From positions 1-30,355 of the forward strand of contig JBEPVM010000017.1 in the NCBI GenBank assembly GCA_041690995.1: a stretch of 30,355 bases of DNA, written 5' to 3'. The notes below the pieces were generated by a model, which saw only the letters and a program-made list of their open reading frames with translations, was not told where the DNA came from and did no database searches. Positions within the stretch are counted from its first letter, which is position 1; each line of letters starts with the position of its first letter. Position numbers and translations under genes: made by a program. This document shows, piece after piece, positions 9,030 through 16,650 of the stretch. The DNA is from UBA4722 sp041690995. Its GTDB lineage: Bacteria > Pseudomonadota > Gammaproteobacteria > DSM-16500.

Positions 9030-9350
9030 CTATTCATCCTTATCATTTAATGGAGCATCTAAATCAATTTTGACGCCAGAAACCAGGGTACGTGCACGAT
9101 TTATCAAATCATGACTGATAGAGCGCACATGTGATGGATTATTTTTAATATCATTTGCCAGGAAAGCTAAAAAATCACTGAGCACAGGATCATCTTCGCT
9201 AGCACGGGATAGTAAAACCTTGCCATTTTCTTTGATGGTATAAGTAATTTTGTCTCGTTTATTCAAATGGAGTAATTCCCTGACTGGCTCAGGAATGGTC
9301 GTTTGATAGCGATTCGTTAATGTGGATGCTACTTGTAATACTTTGCTCAT
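9030..9350 (-). CDS. prlF: PrlF (SohA) family antitoxin
   Basis: Antitoxin of 106 residues with an N-terminal AbrB-like swapped-hairpin DNA-binding region (STLTNRYQTTIPEPVRELL) and a C-terminal part that should bind and neutralise the YhaV toxin encoded immediately downstream. The ATG at 9348-9350 is chosen because GGAG stands at a good distance upstream; an extension to 9380 lacks this. As in E. coli, the pair probably represses its own promoter. A perfect inverted repeat at 9398-9415 is a candidate operator. Confidence 0.92.
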   Translation of the reverse strand: MSKVLQVASTLTNRYQTTIPEPVRELLHLNKRDKITYTIKENGKVLLSRASEDDPVLSDFLAFLANDIKNNPSHVRSISHDLINRARTLVSGVKIDLDAPLNDKDE

Positions 9351-9397
9351 ATCAAGTCTCCAAAAACAATAGGATACCATAGCAACATACTGATATG

Positions 9398-9415
9398 GTA
9401 ATGCACTTGCATTAC
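9398..9415. promoter_or_regulatory. Inverted repeat, candidate PrlF-YhaV operator
   Basis: gtaatgc-actt-gcattac is a perfect 7-bp inverted repeat with a 4-base centre, 48 bases upstream of the prlF ATG in the gap between prlF and the E1 beta gene. Autoregulation is known for this family; that this site is the operator is inference. Confidence 0.5.
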
Positions 9416-9465
9416 TTTTTCAAGTGGATGATGGGGTTATTCTCTTGATGCTACTGCAATCTACA

Positions 9466-10560
9466 TTAAAACGGCCCTTTAAACGCATCAATTTCTGTCT
9501 TGGCATCCATTGCAGGTTCCCAATTTTTTGCGTTTTTACCCTTTACCATTTGATAGGCTTTTACGGCAATAGTACGGCTATTCGGATAAAATAAATTTTC
9601 TAAGGGTCGCGTGGTAGGGCATGTTGTGGGTGCAAACCCCATGCGCCCCAGAGAAGGCATCGAAACATCTTCTTCCTGACAGATTTCCATTGCTCGTGTT
9701 AAAATTTCACTGCTCGCACCACACGTTAACCAGGCATTATCGACTACTAATAATTTTCCTGTTTTTTTAACAGAATTGATAATAGTCTCCATGTCTAATG
9801 GCCAAAGTGTCACAGGGTCAATGACTTCTGCTTGAATGCCAATGGTTTCTAAATTTTTTTTTGCACGTAACGCTTCCATCACCATGTGAGACACAGCAAC
9901 AATCGTAATGTCGTGCCCTTCTGTGAGTATGCGCGCTTTGCCTAAGGGTACTGCATAAGGCTGCGTTGGCACATAACCTTCCGTTGAATAAAGCAACCGG
10001 TGTTCTATAAAAATGACAGGATTATCATCCCGAATGGCTGAAATCATACACCCTTTCGCATCATGTGCATTCGCAGGTGCAACCACTTTTAAACCAGGTA
10101 CATGCATAAACATAGAATGCAATGCTTGTGAATGCTGCCCACCCTGCCCCCATGAACGACCAATCATCGTTCGCACAACCAGAGGTACTTTTACTTGTCC
10201 GTTATACATGTAATGCGATTTTGCAGCCATGTTCACGAGCTGGTTCATACATAACAACATAAAATCCATACGAATATGCACATGGATAGGACGGTAACCT
10301 GCAATCGCCGCACCAATCGCAACGCCTGTCATCGCGTCTTCTGATAATGGCGTACAAAACACGCGATCTTTACCAAATTTTGTCTGCAATCCTACAGTAG
10401 AGCCTTGAATACCTTTATGATCATCTACATCGAGTCCAAATAAAAAAACTTTTGGATCGCGTGCCATTTCTTCTTCAAATGCTTCACGTAACGCATCGAC
10501 ATAACGAATTAATTTTGTATCTGTTTTACTACTGCTGCTATTACTATTATGCGTAAACAT
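9466..10560 (-). CDS. Thiamine-diphosphate-dependent E1 beta subunit (pyruvate/acetoin dehydrogenase-like) in sugar locus
   Basis: E1 beta subunit of 364 residues. It has the transketolase pyrimidine-binding domain first, with the cofactor-activating glutamate in PLSEDAMTG, and the transketolase C-terminal domain from about residue 210 (VAVSHMVMEAL, EVIDPVTLWPLD). With the alpha subunit it should form an alpha2beta2 enzyme that decarboxylates a 2-oxo acid and transfers the activated two-carbon (or longer) unit. The ATG at 10558-10560 overlaps the alpha gene by 14 bases, so the two are translationally coupled. No E2 acyltransferase or E3 is present in the window, and the neighbours are glycan genes, so an ordinary dehydrogenase complex is unlikely. 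The N-terminal 15 residues are Ser/Asn/Thr-rich and atypical. Confidence 0.85.
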   Translation of the reverse strand: MFTHNSNSSSSKTDTKLIRYVDALREAFEEEMARDPKVFLFGLDVDDHKGIQGSTVGLQTKFGKDRVFCTPLSEDAMTGVAIGAAIAGYRPIHVHIRMDFMLLCMNQLVNMAAKSHYMYNGQVKVPLVVRTMIGRSWGQGGQHSQALHSMFMHVPGLKVVAPANAHDAKGCMISAIRDDNPVIFIEHRLLYSTEGYVPTQPYAVPLGKARILTEGHDITIVAVSHMVMEALRAKKNLETIGIQAEVIDPVTLWPLDMETIINSVKKTGKLLVVDNAWLTCGASSEILTRAMEICQEEDVSMPSLGRMGFAPTTCPTTRPLENLFYPNSRTIAVKAYQMVKGKNAKNWEPAMDAKTEIDAFKGPF

Positions 10561-11515
10561 GCGTATATAACTCCTCTGCAGTCGGGTAAGGACTTTCCTC
10601 AGCAAATTTTTCTGCATTTTGCATCAAGAGCATCACTTCGTTGTCTATTTGAGTACGCGTTTGGGGTTCTAATAAATTCGCTAAACGCGTGATTTGATCG
10701 TTATCTTTCCAATATTGATATTCCGCACAATCTCGATAATCATCACTATGATCATCCAACGGCCCGACATGCTCGAGCCAACGATAGGTTGCGCATTCTA
10801 TGAATAAAGGCCCTGATATACCTTTACGAATTTCAGCTAGCGCGTTGACCATTGTCTCGCGGATTTTGAAAACGTCCGCATCGTCAATTTTATATGTTTT
10901 AATACCAAATGTCGCAACACGTTCACACAATTGCTCGGTCGCCCAACGCTTTTCAAGTGGCGTGTGAATTGCCAATCTATTATTTTCCACAATAAAAATA
11001 ATAGGTAATTTTTTTAAGGCTGCAAAATTCAGTGATTCGTAAAAACAACCTTCCTCTGTTCCACCATCGCCACACAGTGCGACCACGACTCTTTGTCGGC
11101 CTGTTGTTTTTGCTTCCTGTTGTAAAGCCAATGCATAACCTGTCGCAACAGGAATAGTCGTGCCCACCACAGCCGATGCACCCATCACACCATTCTGAAT
11201 ATCCACCAAATGCATAGAGCCTGCTTTGCCGCCCGCACAACCTGTACGTTTTCCATAGAGTTCTGCCATCATGCCGTTCAGATCACCGCCTTTTGCAATA
11301 TAAGTGGCATGGCACCGATACGTATTTGAGACAATATCGTCTTTTGCTAAGGGGTCGCAAACACCGACTGCGATAGATTCTTGACCCACAGACAAATGCA
11401 CCGGACTTTTAATCGCATCTGTGTGATAAATTTCGGCGATTCTAAGTTCTATTTTCCGAATTAATAGCATCTTTTTATAAAGACGTACCGTTAATGCTGG
11501 ATTAATCTCAATCAT
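10547..11515 (-). CDS. Thiamine-diphosphate-dependent E1 alpha subunit (pyruvate/acetoin dehydrogenase-like) in sugar locus
   Basis: E1 alpha subunit of 322 residues. The thiamine-diphosphate motif is intact, running from GDG (149-151) to NN (178-179). The conserved GQE and YRCHATYIAKGGD blocks, the MAELYGK block and GGKAGSMHL are also present. It binds the diphosphate end of the cofactor and works with the beta subunit encoded next. The ATG at 11513-11515 is preceded by AGGAAG at good spacing and overlaps the GtrA stop by 8 bases, which places gtrA-E1alpha-E1beta in one transcript. The protein is shorter than mitochondrial-type E1 alpha and closer to acetoin-dehydrogenase-type subunits. The substrate is unknown; see the finding on two-carbon branching. 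Confidence 0.87.
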   Translation of the reverse strand: MIEINPALTVRLYKKMLLIRKIELRIAEIYHTDAIKSPVHLSVGQESIAVGVCDPLAKDDIVSNTYRCHATYIAKGGDLNGMMAELYGKRTGCAGGKAGSMHLVDIQNGVMGASAVVGTTIPVATGYALALQQEAKTTGRQRVVVALCGDGGTEEGCFYESLNFAALKKLPIIFIVENNRLAIHTPLEKRWATEQLCERVATFGIKTYKIDDADVFKIRETMVNALAEIRKGISGPLFIECATYRWLEHVGPLDDHSDDYRDCAEYQYWKDNDQITRLANLLEPQTRTQIDNEVMLLMQNAEKFAEESPYPTAEELYTHVYA

Positions 11516-11951
11516 AAGACTTCCTATACTGTAAACTACCACTTGGCGTTAGAGGAAAAACCCAATAACGCAATAAAATATAACTCATATTCATCGTCAC
11601 ACCAATTCCTAAAACCAATCCAATATAAGGTGACAAGTGAGCGAATTCCACAACAATACGCACGATTAAAAAATTAATACCGCAATTAAGCGATATCATT
11701 AATAAATATTTAACAATATGTTGAGAAAAATCCGCGCCATGGCTCTTAAAAGAAAACCGTCTGTTCGCTATAAAATGAAATATAACAGATAGTATATAAC
11801 TCACTACCACTGCAACTTGGTAATTAATCCCTATTACTTTCCATAACACTGTAAACGAAGAAAAGTTTATCAGGGCAGATAAAGCCCCTACCACTAAAAA
11901 CATAGAAATAGAGCGAATGTTTTTTTTGATCGCTGTAAAAAATAAATTCAT
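11508..11951 (-). CDS. GtrA-family membrane protein
   Basis: Small integral membrane protein of 147 residues with four predicted membrane segments (near 14-36, 43-62, 78-100, 106-128) and the GtrA-family features FLVVGALSALINF and FIANRRFSF. Members are thought to help move polyprenyl-phosphate-linked sugars across the inner membrane for glucosylation of O-antigen or for cell-wall glycans. It heads the transcript that continues into the E1 alpha and beta genes. A TATAAT at 11984-11989 on the minus strand lies 33 bases upstream. The position in front of the E1 pair suggests the E1 product sugar is delivered as a lipid-linked donor, which is inference. Confidence 0.85.
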   Translation of the reverse strand: MNLFFTAIKKNIRSISMFLVVGALSALINFSSFTVLWKVIGINYQVAVVVSYILSVIFHFIANRRFSFKSHGADFSQHIVKYLLMISLNCGINFLIVRIVVEFAHLSPYIGLVLGIGVTMNMSYILLRYWVFPLTPSGSLQYRKSYD

Positions 11952-11983
11952 TCTAAACTCTATTATCCTTATGAAAATGCTGC

Positions 11984-11989
11984 ATTATA
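11984..11989 (-). promoter_or_regulatory. Candidate -10 box for gtrA-E1alpha-E1beta operon
   Basis: TATAAT on the minus strand with a weak TTAGCT-like -35 about 18 bases upstream; the transcript would have a leader of about 26 bases before the gtrA ATG. A perfect 12-bp palindrome (tagacgcgtcta, 12100-12111) lies further upstream in the same gap. Confidence 0.35.
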
Positions 11990-12136
11990 TCTGATTTGAG
12001 TGATAAAAGCTAAATGATCTAGCTCTTGCTTTTATATTGTTTATTTATCAACTATATAAAGACCACGGCGATATGGCCATTTTTCAGTATAATGGAATTT
12101 AGACGCGTCTATTTTGCAGTGAGATGGAAAACAGCC

Positions 12137-13110
12137 ATGAACCGTTATTGTGAACCTTTTATTTATCAAGACCTTGAGAAAAAATGGTATTTATAGGTGG
12201 CCCGAGGCAAGTGGGCAAAACAACGCTCGGTAAAGGTTTATGCCATGATCGTTTCAAGGACGGCGTTTATCTCAATTGGGATATGGATGAAGATAGACAA
12301 GCTATTATGCGTAAACAATGGCCTCAAGCAAGCCCGCTTATTATCTTACCTTCAAGTATGACTGTCAAAGAAGGTTTTCAGCGCTTATTAACGCTCGGCG
12401 GATTTCCAGAGCCATTTTTATTGGGTGATGAGCGCGAAGCACGTCGTTGGCGGCGTGAACGATTTGATCGAATCTTAAAAGAAGATGTTCGTGATTTGGA
12501 ATCCGTTCGCAATATTTCAATGCTGGCTCTTTTTGTCGATGCCTTGCGAGAACGCGTAGGTGGAATGATTACGTTAAAAAACATCGCAGAAGACCTACAA
12601 ATCTCTCCGACAACAGCTAAACTATGGCTATCCGTTATTGAAAGAATGTACATGGCATTTACTGTTTTCCCACTCACTCAAAAAGTTCCGCGTGCTATTT
12701 TAAAACCGCCTAAAATCTATTTTTATGATAATGCCGATGTTATTGAAAATACGGGGGGACGCCTGGAAAATTTAGTAGCAACTACTTTATTAAAACGATT
12801 ACACTTTATTGAGGATTACTACGGTTATCGGGCGACTCTACATTATATTCGTGATAAAGAAGGACGAGAAGTGGATTTTGTGACTGTCATCAATGGAACC
12901 ATTACAGATTTAATAGAAGTTAAAACATCCGATAGCAACATTTCCTCACATCTAAAATATTATACAAAAAAACTCAACCCGCAACGCGCTATACAATTAG
13001 TCGCTGAATTGAAACGCTCCTTTACACAGGATGGAATTACTGTTACAACACCTGTAGAATTTTTTAATAACCCTCCTTGGACAGAGGAGTCTACTGAGAA
13101 AAAAGATTAA
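12137..13110 (+). pseudogene. Decayed AAA_14/DUF4143 ATPase gene (frameshift near start, internal deletion)
   Basis: The gene encodes an AAA_14-type ATPase with a C-terminal DUF4143 nuclease-like domain, a family of unclear role. An ATG at 12137 begins MNRYCEPFIYQDLEKK, the expected family N-terminus, but the frame breaks at a six-A run (12179-12184). Adding one base there would join it to the open frame starting with ATG at 12184 (MVFIGGPRQVGKTT, Walker A). In that frame PLIILPSSMTVKEG passes straight to LLTLGGFPEPFL. The segment that should carry Walker B (FDELHK-like) and the sensor (LVTGSA-like), roughly 55-60 residues, is missing. The DUF4143 part is well preserved (RDKEGREVDFV, LIEVKTSD). 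The residual 308-residue frame could still be translated, but ATP hydrolysis should be lost. Confidence 0.72.
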
Positions 13111-13115
13111 TTCGC

Positions 13116-14033
13116 ATGAACCACAATAAAAAAATATTAATCACAGGTCACTCAGGCATGGTGGGCAGTGCATTGGTGAGATTACTCACCCAGCGTCATT
13201 ACCATGCATTATTAACACCTTCTCATACTGAATTAGATCTGCGCGATCAAGCTAAAGTCATGGCTTATTTTAAAAAACACTCGCCTGATTATGTCTTTCA
13301 TTTGGCTGCGATTGTCGGCGGAATTCACGCAAATGCGACTTACCCGGCTCAATTTATTTATGACAACACGCAAATGCACTGCAATATTATCGAAGCGGCA
13401 GCGCGTTTTAAGGTAACAAAATTATTGTTTCCAGGCTCGGCCTGCACTTATCCCAAATTAGCTCCGCAACCTATCAAAGAAGATGGATTCTTAAATGGTT
13501 TGATCGAAACAACGAATATTGCTTACGCTGCTGCTAAAATCAATGGAATCATCATGTGTCAAGCCTATGCACGTCAACATCAACTCAATGCAATTGTACC
13601 CATGCCAACAAATGCCTATGGCATACATGATAATTTTAATCCAGAAGAGTCGCATGTCGTTCCTGCGTTGATGCGCCGTTTGCATGAAGCCAAAACGCAA
13701 AATTTACCTGAAATTATTTTATGGGGAACGGGTACACCTTTGCGTGAATTTATTTATTCAGATGATTTAGCAGACGGATTGATTTTTTTAATGGAAAATT
13801 ACAACTCGCCCGAAATTATTAATATAGGAACGATGCAAGAAGTCAGTATGATTGATTTGGTGCATCAACTGGCTGACATTGTTCAATTTAAGGGGAAAAT
13901 AGTATTAGATACGACCAAACCAGATGGCGCACCTCGGAAATGTCTGGACTCTACTCGCTTGTTTTCTTTGGGTTGGAAACCAACAGTGTCTTTAAAAATA
14001 GGGTTGCAAAAAATGTATGCGCATCATTTTTGA
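13116..14033 (+). CDS. GDP-L-fucose-synthase-like epimerase/reductase (short-chain dehydrogenase fold)
   Basis: NADP-dependent enzyme of 305 residues of the GDP-4-keto-6-deoxy-sugar epimerase/reductase family. The dinucleotide motif GHSGMVG is at 11-17. The Fcl active-site residues are all present: S108 and C110 (GSACTYPK), Y137 and K141 (YAAAK) and H180 (SHVVPAL). It is slightly shorter than E. coli Fcl (321). In this locus the substrate is more likely a GDP-4-keto-6-deoxy-heptose made by the nearby dehydratase than the fucose precursor, as for the heptose-modifying homologues in Campylobacter; this is inference. It starts 5 bases after the decayed ATPase gene, with no clear promoter of its own, so it may depend on read-through from upstream. 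Confidence 0.82.
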   Translation: MNHNKKILITGHSGMVGSALVRLLTQRHYHALLTPSHTELDLRDQAKVMAYFKKHSPDYVFHLAAIVGGIHANATYPAQFIYDNTQMHCNIIEAAARFKVTKLLFPGSACTYPKLAPQPIKEDGFLNGLIETTNIAYAAAKINGIIMCQAYARQHQLNAIVPMPTNAYGIHDNFNPEESHVVPALMRRLHEAKTQNLPEIILWGTGTPLREFIYSDDLADGLIFLMENYNSPEIINIGTMQEVSMIDLVHQLADIVQFKGKIVLDTTKPDGAPRKCLDSTRLFSLGWKPTVSLKIGLQKMYAHHF

Positions 14034-14050
14034 GAGCATTCAGTGCATAA

Positions 14051-14410
14051 TCAGGAAAGCAATATAATCTGGTTCAATGTCTCACAAGCAGTCATTAATA
14101 CCTCTTTTGGAGCTTGTTTCCAAGGATGAATTTTTGCTCCCCGTTGACGCCAATCAAAAGACTTCGGTTGATGCGCTAATACATAACTAAGACTTTTTCG
14201 CTTGCCTTGAAATTGAACTGCAAAAGGGTTAGTACTGTTATATTCAGCTGATGTCATTGGCAGGCCAATAACAATGCCCGTACGATCATTAAATTTTTTG
14301 GGTGACAACACTAACATGGGGTGCATATCACGCATTTCACGACCACTTTGTGGATTATAGTTGATCCAAATAATTTCGCCGCGATCAGGGACCCAAGCTG
14401 CGCCTGGCAT
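14051..14410 (-). CDS. mazF: MazF/PemK-family mRNA interferase toxin
   Basis: Toxin of 119 residues with the MazF fold features: RGEIIWI near the N-terminus, PMLVLSPKKFN, TGIVIGLPMTS and a C-terminal hydrophobic helix ending the domain. It should cleave mRNA at a short sequence and is neutralised by the antitoxin encoded upstream. The ATG at 14408-14410 shares one base with the antitoxin stop (TGATG). The usual R-P pair before the LVLS strand is H-P here. The gene ends 17 bases from the convergent fucose-synthase-like gene. Confidence 0.92.
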   Translation of the reverse strand: MPGAAWVPDRGEIIWINYNPQSGREMRDMHPMLVLSPKKFNDRTGIVIGLPMTSAEYNSTNPFAVQFQGKRKSLSYVLAHQPKSFDWRQRGAKIHPWKQAPKEVLMTACETLNQIILLS

Positions 14411-14667
14411 CAAAATTTCTCCAATCCAACACGTTTTGATGGCATTATTTCTTCACTATGTTTTTTAGGATCAAAAATAGCAAGCTTTTCTTCCAAGGTT
14501 AATTTTCGATCTCCAGTGGATCTAACCGTGATACCCTCTTTCTGTACGGCAAGTTCAACGATCATACCAGAACGAAAATGAGCATCGCGTGCAATAACAG
14601 CAGGGATACGCACAGCAAGACTGTTTCCCCACTTCTGAACCGTTAAGGTTGCTATTTTACCTAACAT
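14410..14667 (-). CDS. mazE: MazE-family (AbrB/SpoVT) antitoxin
   Basis: Antitoxin of 85 residues. The N-terminal AbrB-type DNA-binding motif is clear (VQKWGNSLAVRIP), and the acidic, unstructured-looking C-terminal tail (from about residue 55) should wrap MazF. ATG at 14667 is preferred over one at 14673 because GAGGG lies 8 bases before it; the consensus promoter upstream leaves a leader of about 20 bases. MazEF complexes normally repress their own promoter, and inverted half-sites flank the promoter here. Confidence 0.92.
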   Translation of the reverse strand: MLGKIATLTVQKWGNSLAVRIPAVIARDAHFRSGMIVELAVQKEGITVRSTGDRKLTLEEKLAIFDPKKHSEEIMPSKRVGLEKF

Positions 14668-14683
14668 AACCATCGCCCTCAAA

Positions 14684-14724
14684 TGTTGATACAAGTATAG
14701 ACAAACAACCAGAATGTGTCAACA
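14684..14724 (-). promoter_or_regulatory. mazEF promoter with flanking inverted operator half-sites
   Basis: On the minus strand TTGACA (14722-14717), a 17-base spacer and TATACT (14699-14694) form a near-perfect sigma-70 promoter. TGTTGACAC spanning the -35 box and GTATCAACA just after the -10 box form an inverted repeat (8 of 9 matches) that brackets the promoter, as expected for autorepression. Confidence 0.75.
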
Positions 14725-14766
14725 TGTATAAACGTCCTTATGATGTCGCCGCTTATTTAAAAATTT

Positions 14767-15462
14767 TCAAAAGAATCTAAAATCCTTTATAGCCCGTGCA
14801 TAATCCTCTGGAACGCCAATATCAATAAAATAATCATCAACAATAAATACGTCAGGATATAATTTATTAACATGCTGAAATAAAAAATCTTTTTCAAATG
14901 AAAATACAGGCGCAGGTGCAGGTACTTCTTGAAAAAGCGATGGCTGCATTAAATAAACACCCGCATTGATTAATCCTGGAGAATCACTCCCTTGTTCGCC
15001 AAACGCAGTGACTTTATTACCTTCAGTCAATACCACGCCATAGCGACTGCAATTAGCCATTTTACGTAACGCCATTGTCATCCACGGTGATGTCTTTTGA
15101 TGTTGCGCAAACATCGCTTGATAATCGAGCTGTAAGAATGTATCACCATTGATCACAAAAACAGGCTGTGTGGTATTAATAGATTGAAACGCATTCAGAA
15201 TAGCCCCACCTGTTCCCAATGGCTGATCTTCTATCGCATAGCAAATTTCAATGCCTTTGTAATTTGTCTTAAAAAAATCTTGGATTTGTTCTCGCAAATA
15301 ATGCACGGATAAAATGACTTGAGTGATCTGATGAGATTTTAAATAATCCAATAGATAGGCAAGAAATGGTTTGTCGTGAATCAGTGCCATTGGCTTAGGG
15401 CTATTTTTTACGACTGATTGTAACCGCGTTCCAAACCCACCTGCCAGGATAATTGCTTGCAT
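14767..15462 (-). CDS. hddC: D-glycero-alpha-D-manno-heptose 1-phosphate guanylyltransferase
   Basis: Nucleotidyltransferase of 231 residues that should convert D-glycero-alpha-D-manno-heptose 1-phosphate and GTP to the GDP-heptose. The signature LAGGFGTRL (6-14) with SPKPM following, the GTGGAI block and the metal-binding aspartate in INGD (D107) are intact. The combination of this N-terminus with short length is typical of HddC rather than of mannose-1-phosphate guanylyltransferases. It runs in the same direction as the 4,6-dehydratase and gmhA genes, but is separated from them by a restriction-modification pair. The kinase that would supply its substrate (HddA) is not in the window. Confidence 0.85.
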   Translation of the reverse strand: MQAIILAGGFGTRLQSVVKNSPKPMALIHDKPFLAYLLDYLKSHQITQVILSVHYLREQIQDFFKTNYKGIEICYAIEDQPLGTGGAILNAFQSINTTQPVFVINGDTFLQLDYQAMFAQHQKTSPWMTMALRKMANCSRYGVVLTEGNKVTAFGEQGSDSPGLINAGVYLMQPSLFQEVPAPAPVFSFEKDFLFQHVNKLYPDVFIVDDYFIDIGVPEDYARAIKDFRFF

Positions 15463-15523
15463 TGTAATAGCCCAGCCTTCTATAAAACTCTAATAATGGA
15501 TTAAAAATTAATCCATATTAAAA

Positions 15524-16636
15524 CTAAAAAAATTCTTTCACAATAAAAATCACGTCTGATAGCGCCATATATTTTTTCCCATCCAGCCAATTAAATTCTA
15601 TTTTTAGTCTATCAATATTTTGCAAACTAAACGAGTCGAGATAATTAGCTATCTTATCTCTTAGCAGCTCAATATTACGTTTCATCTTCCAGCTTTCTTC
15701 CAGATTGTTCTTATCAATTAAAACTAAAAATAATCTATTTGCAGCGTCAAATCTCCTTTCACCTTGTTCTTCATAGAGCCATCGAATAAGGCTTTTATAA
15801 TCCCTCATGGATTCCTGAATGATACGCCATCTTACCTCATTAAAATTCTTTAAAAATATTTTTATCCTATCGTCAGTACTTTCACGAAATCGAGTCATTA
15901 ACTCTGCGAAAATTACTTTATTTTTTTGTTGTTTGTTATAGTCAATTCCAACCATTTTTGCAAATTGCTTAACCGCTTGAATTTCCGTTGGAAGCCCAGC
16001 AGCTTTTCTCTTTTCAATCATATAACCATCAGGAAAATACGTAACTTTTAGATCAAATGGAACATCATCAATAAAAAAATCCACTTTTTTAATAAGGCCA
16101 ACAGTAGGAGAAACTTTTTTATTGTCTTTAAAAATATCTTCGATAAGAATTGAAGTCCAATGATTATACCATGATGCATGCACATAACCGCGTACACTTG
16201 TGTGTATTTCATTTTCAATTTTCTTATTCAGCAATTCAAAATCTTTAATTTTTTTTATGTAACTATCGACTATTGTTCGTTCAAGGTTATTCTGATACAA
16301 GCCACCCCAGTCAAATATTTTCATTTTATACAGTTCTGAAATCAGCACCGTTTCATTTAACTTCCTTTCTGATCGTTCATGTTGGTAAATATCCATGATA
16401 AATTTATTTAACAAATCATCCTCAGATTTATTGTTATAAATATGCTCAAATAATGCGGAAGTTTTAACATTTACATAATCAATATTTGCAAATTGACAGA
16501 ACTTGATCATAAGTTCTTTTCGAGAAATTGATCGGAGTTTTAGCCAATAAACGCTACCATCTTCTTTAAGCAAAACATCAAATTTATTATCTTGATAAAG
16601 TTGCTTGAAAGACTGAAATTTTTTTTTATCTGTCAT
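15524..16636 (-). CDS. Putative type II restriction endonuclease
   Basis: Protein of 370 residues that I do not recognise by name. Its position, 14 bases after an adenine methyltransferase gene in the same direction, and a PD-(D/E)XK-like motif indicate a restriction endonuclease. The candidate catalytic core is D186 in KKVDFFID and D195-L-K197 in PFDLKVTYF, with E166 in ILIEDIF as a possible upstream acid. Helical, lysine-rich sequence surrounds it. The codon composition is more AT-rich than the flanking sugar genes, suggesting acquisition. The recognition site cannot be deduced. An uncharacterised nuclease of another kind remains possible. Confidence 0.7.
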   Translation of the reverse strand: MTDKKKFQSFKQLYQDNKFDVLLKEDGSVYWLKLRSISRKELMIKFCQFANIDYVNVKTSALFEHIYNNKSEDDLLNKFIMDIYQHERSERKLNETVLISELYKMKIFDWGGLYQNNLERTIVDSYIKKIKDFELLNKKIENEIHTSVRGYVHASWYNHWTSILIEDIFKDNKKVSPTVGLIKKVDFFIDDVPFDLKVTYFPDGYMIEKRKAAGLPTEIQAVKQFAKMVGIDYNKQQKNKVIFAELMTRFRESTDDRIKIFLKNFNEVRWRIIQESMRDYKSLIRWLYEEQGERRFDAANRLFLVLIDKNNLEESWKMKRNIELLRDKIANYLDSFSLQNIDRLKIEFNWLDGKKYMALSDVIFIVKEFF

Positions 16637-16650
16637 GGATTACATTCTAT

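Noticed and set aside
9466..11515. Ordinary pyruvate dehydrogenase operon
   Set aside because: There is no lipoyl-bearing E2 or E3 gene anywhere in the window, and the pair is fused by overlaps to gtrA.
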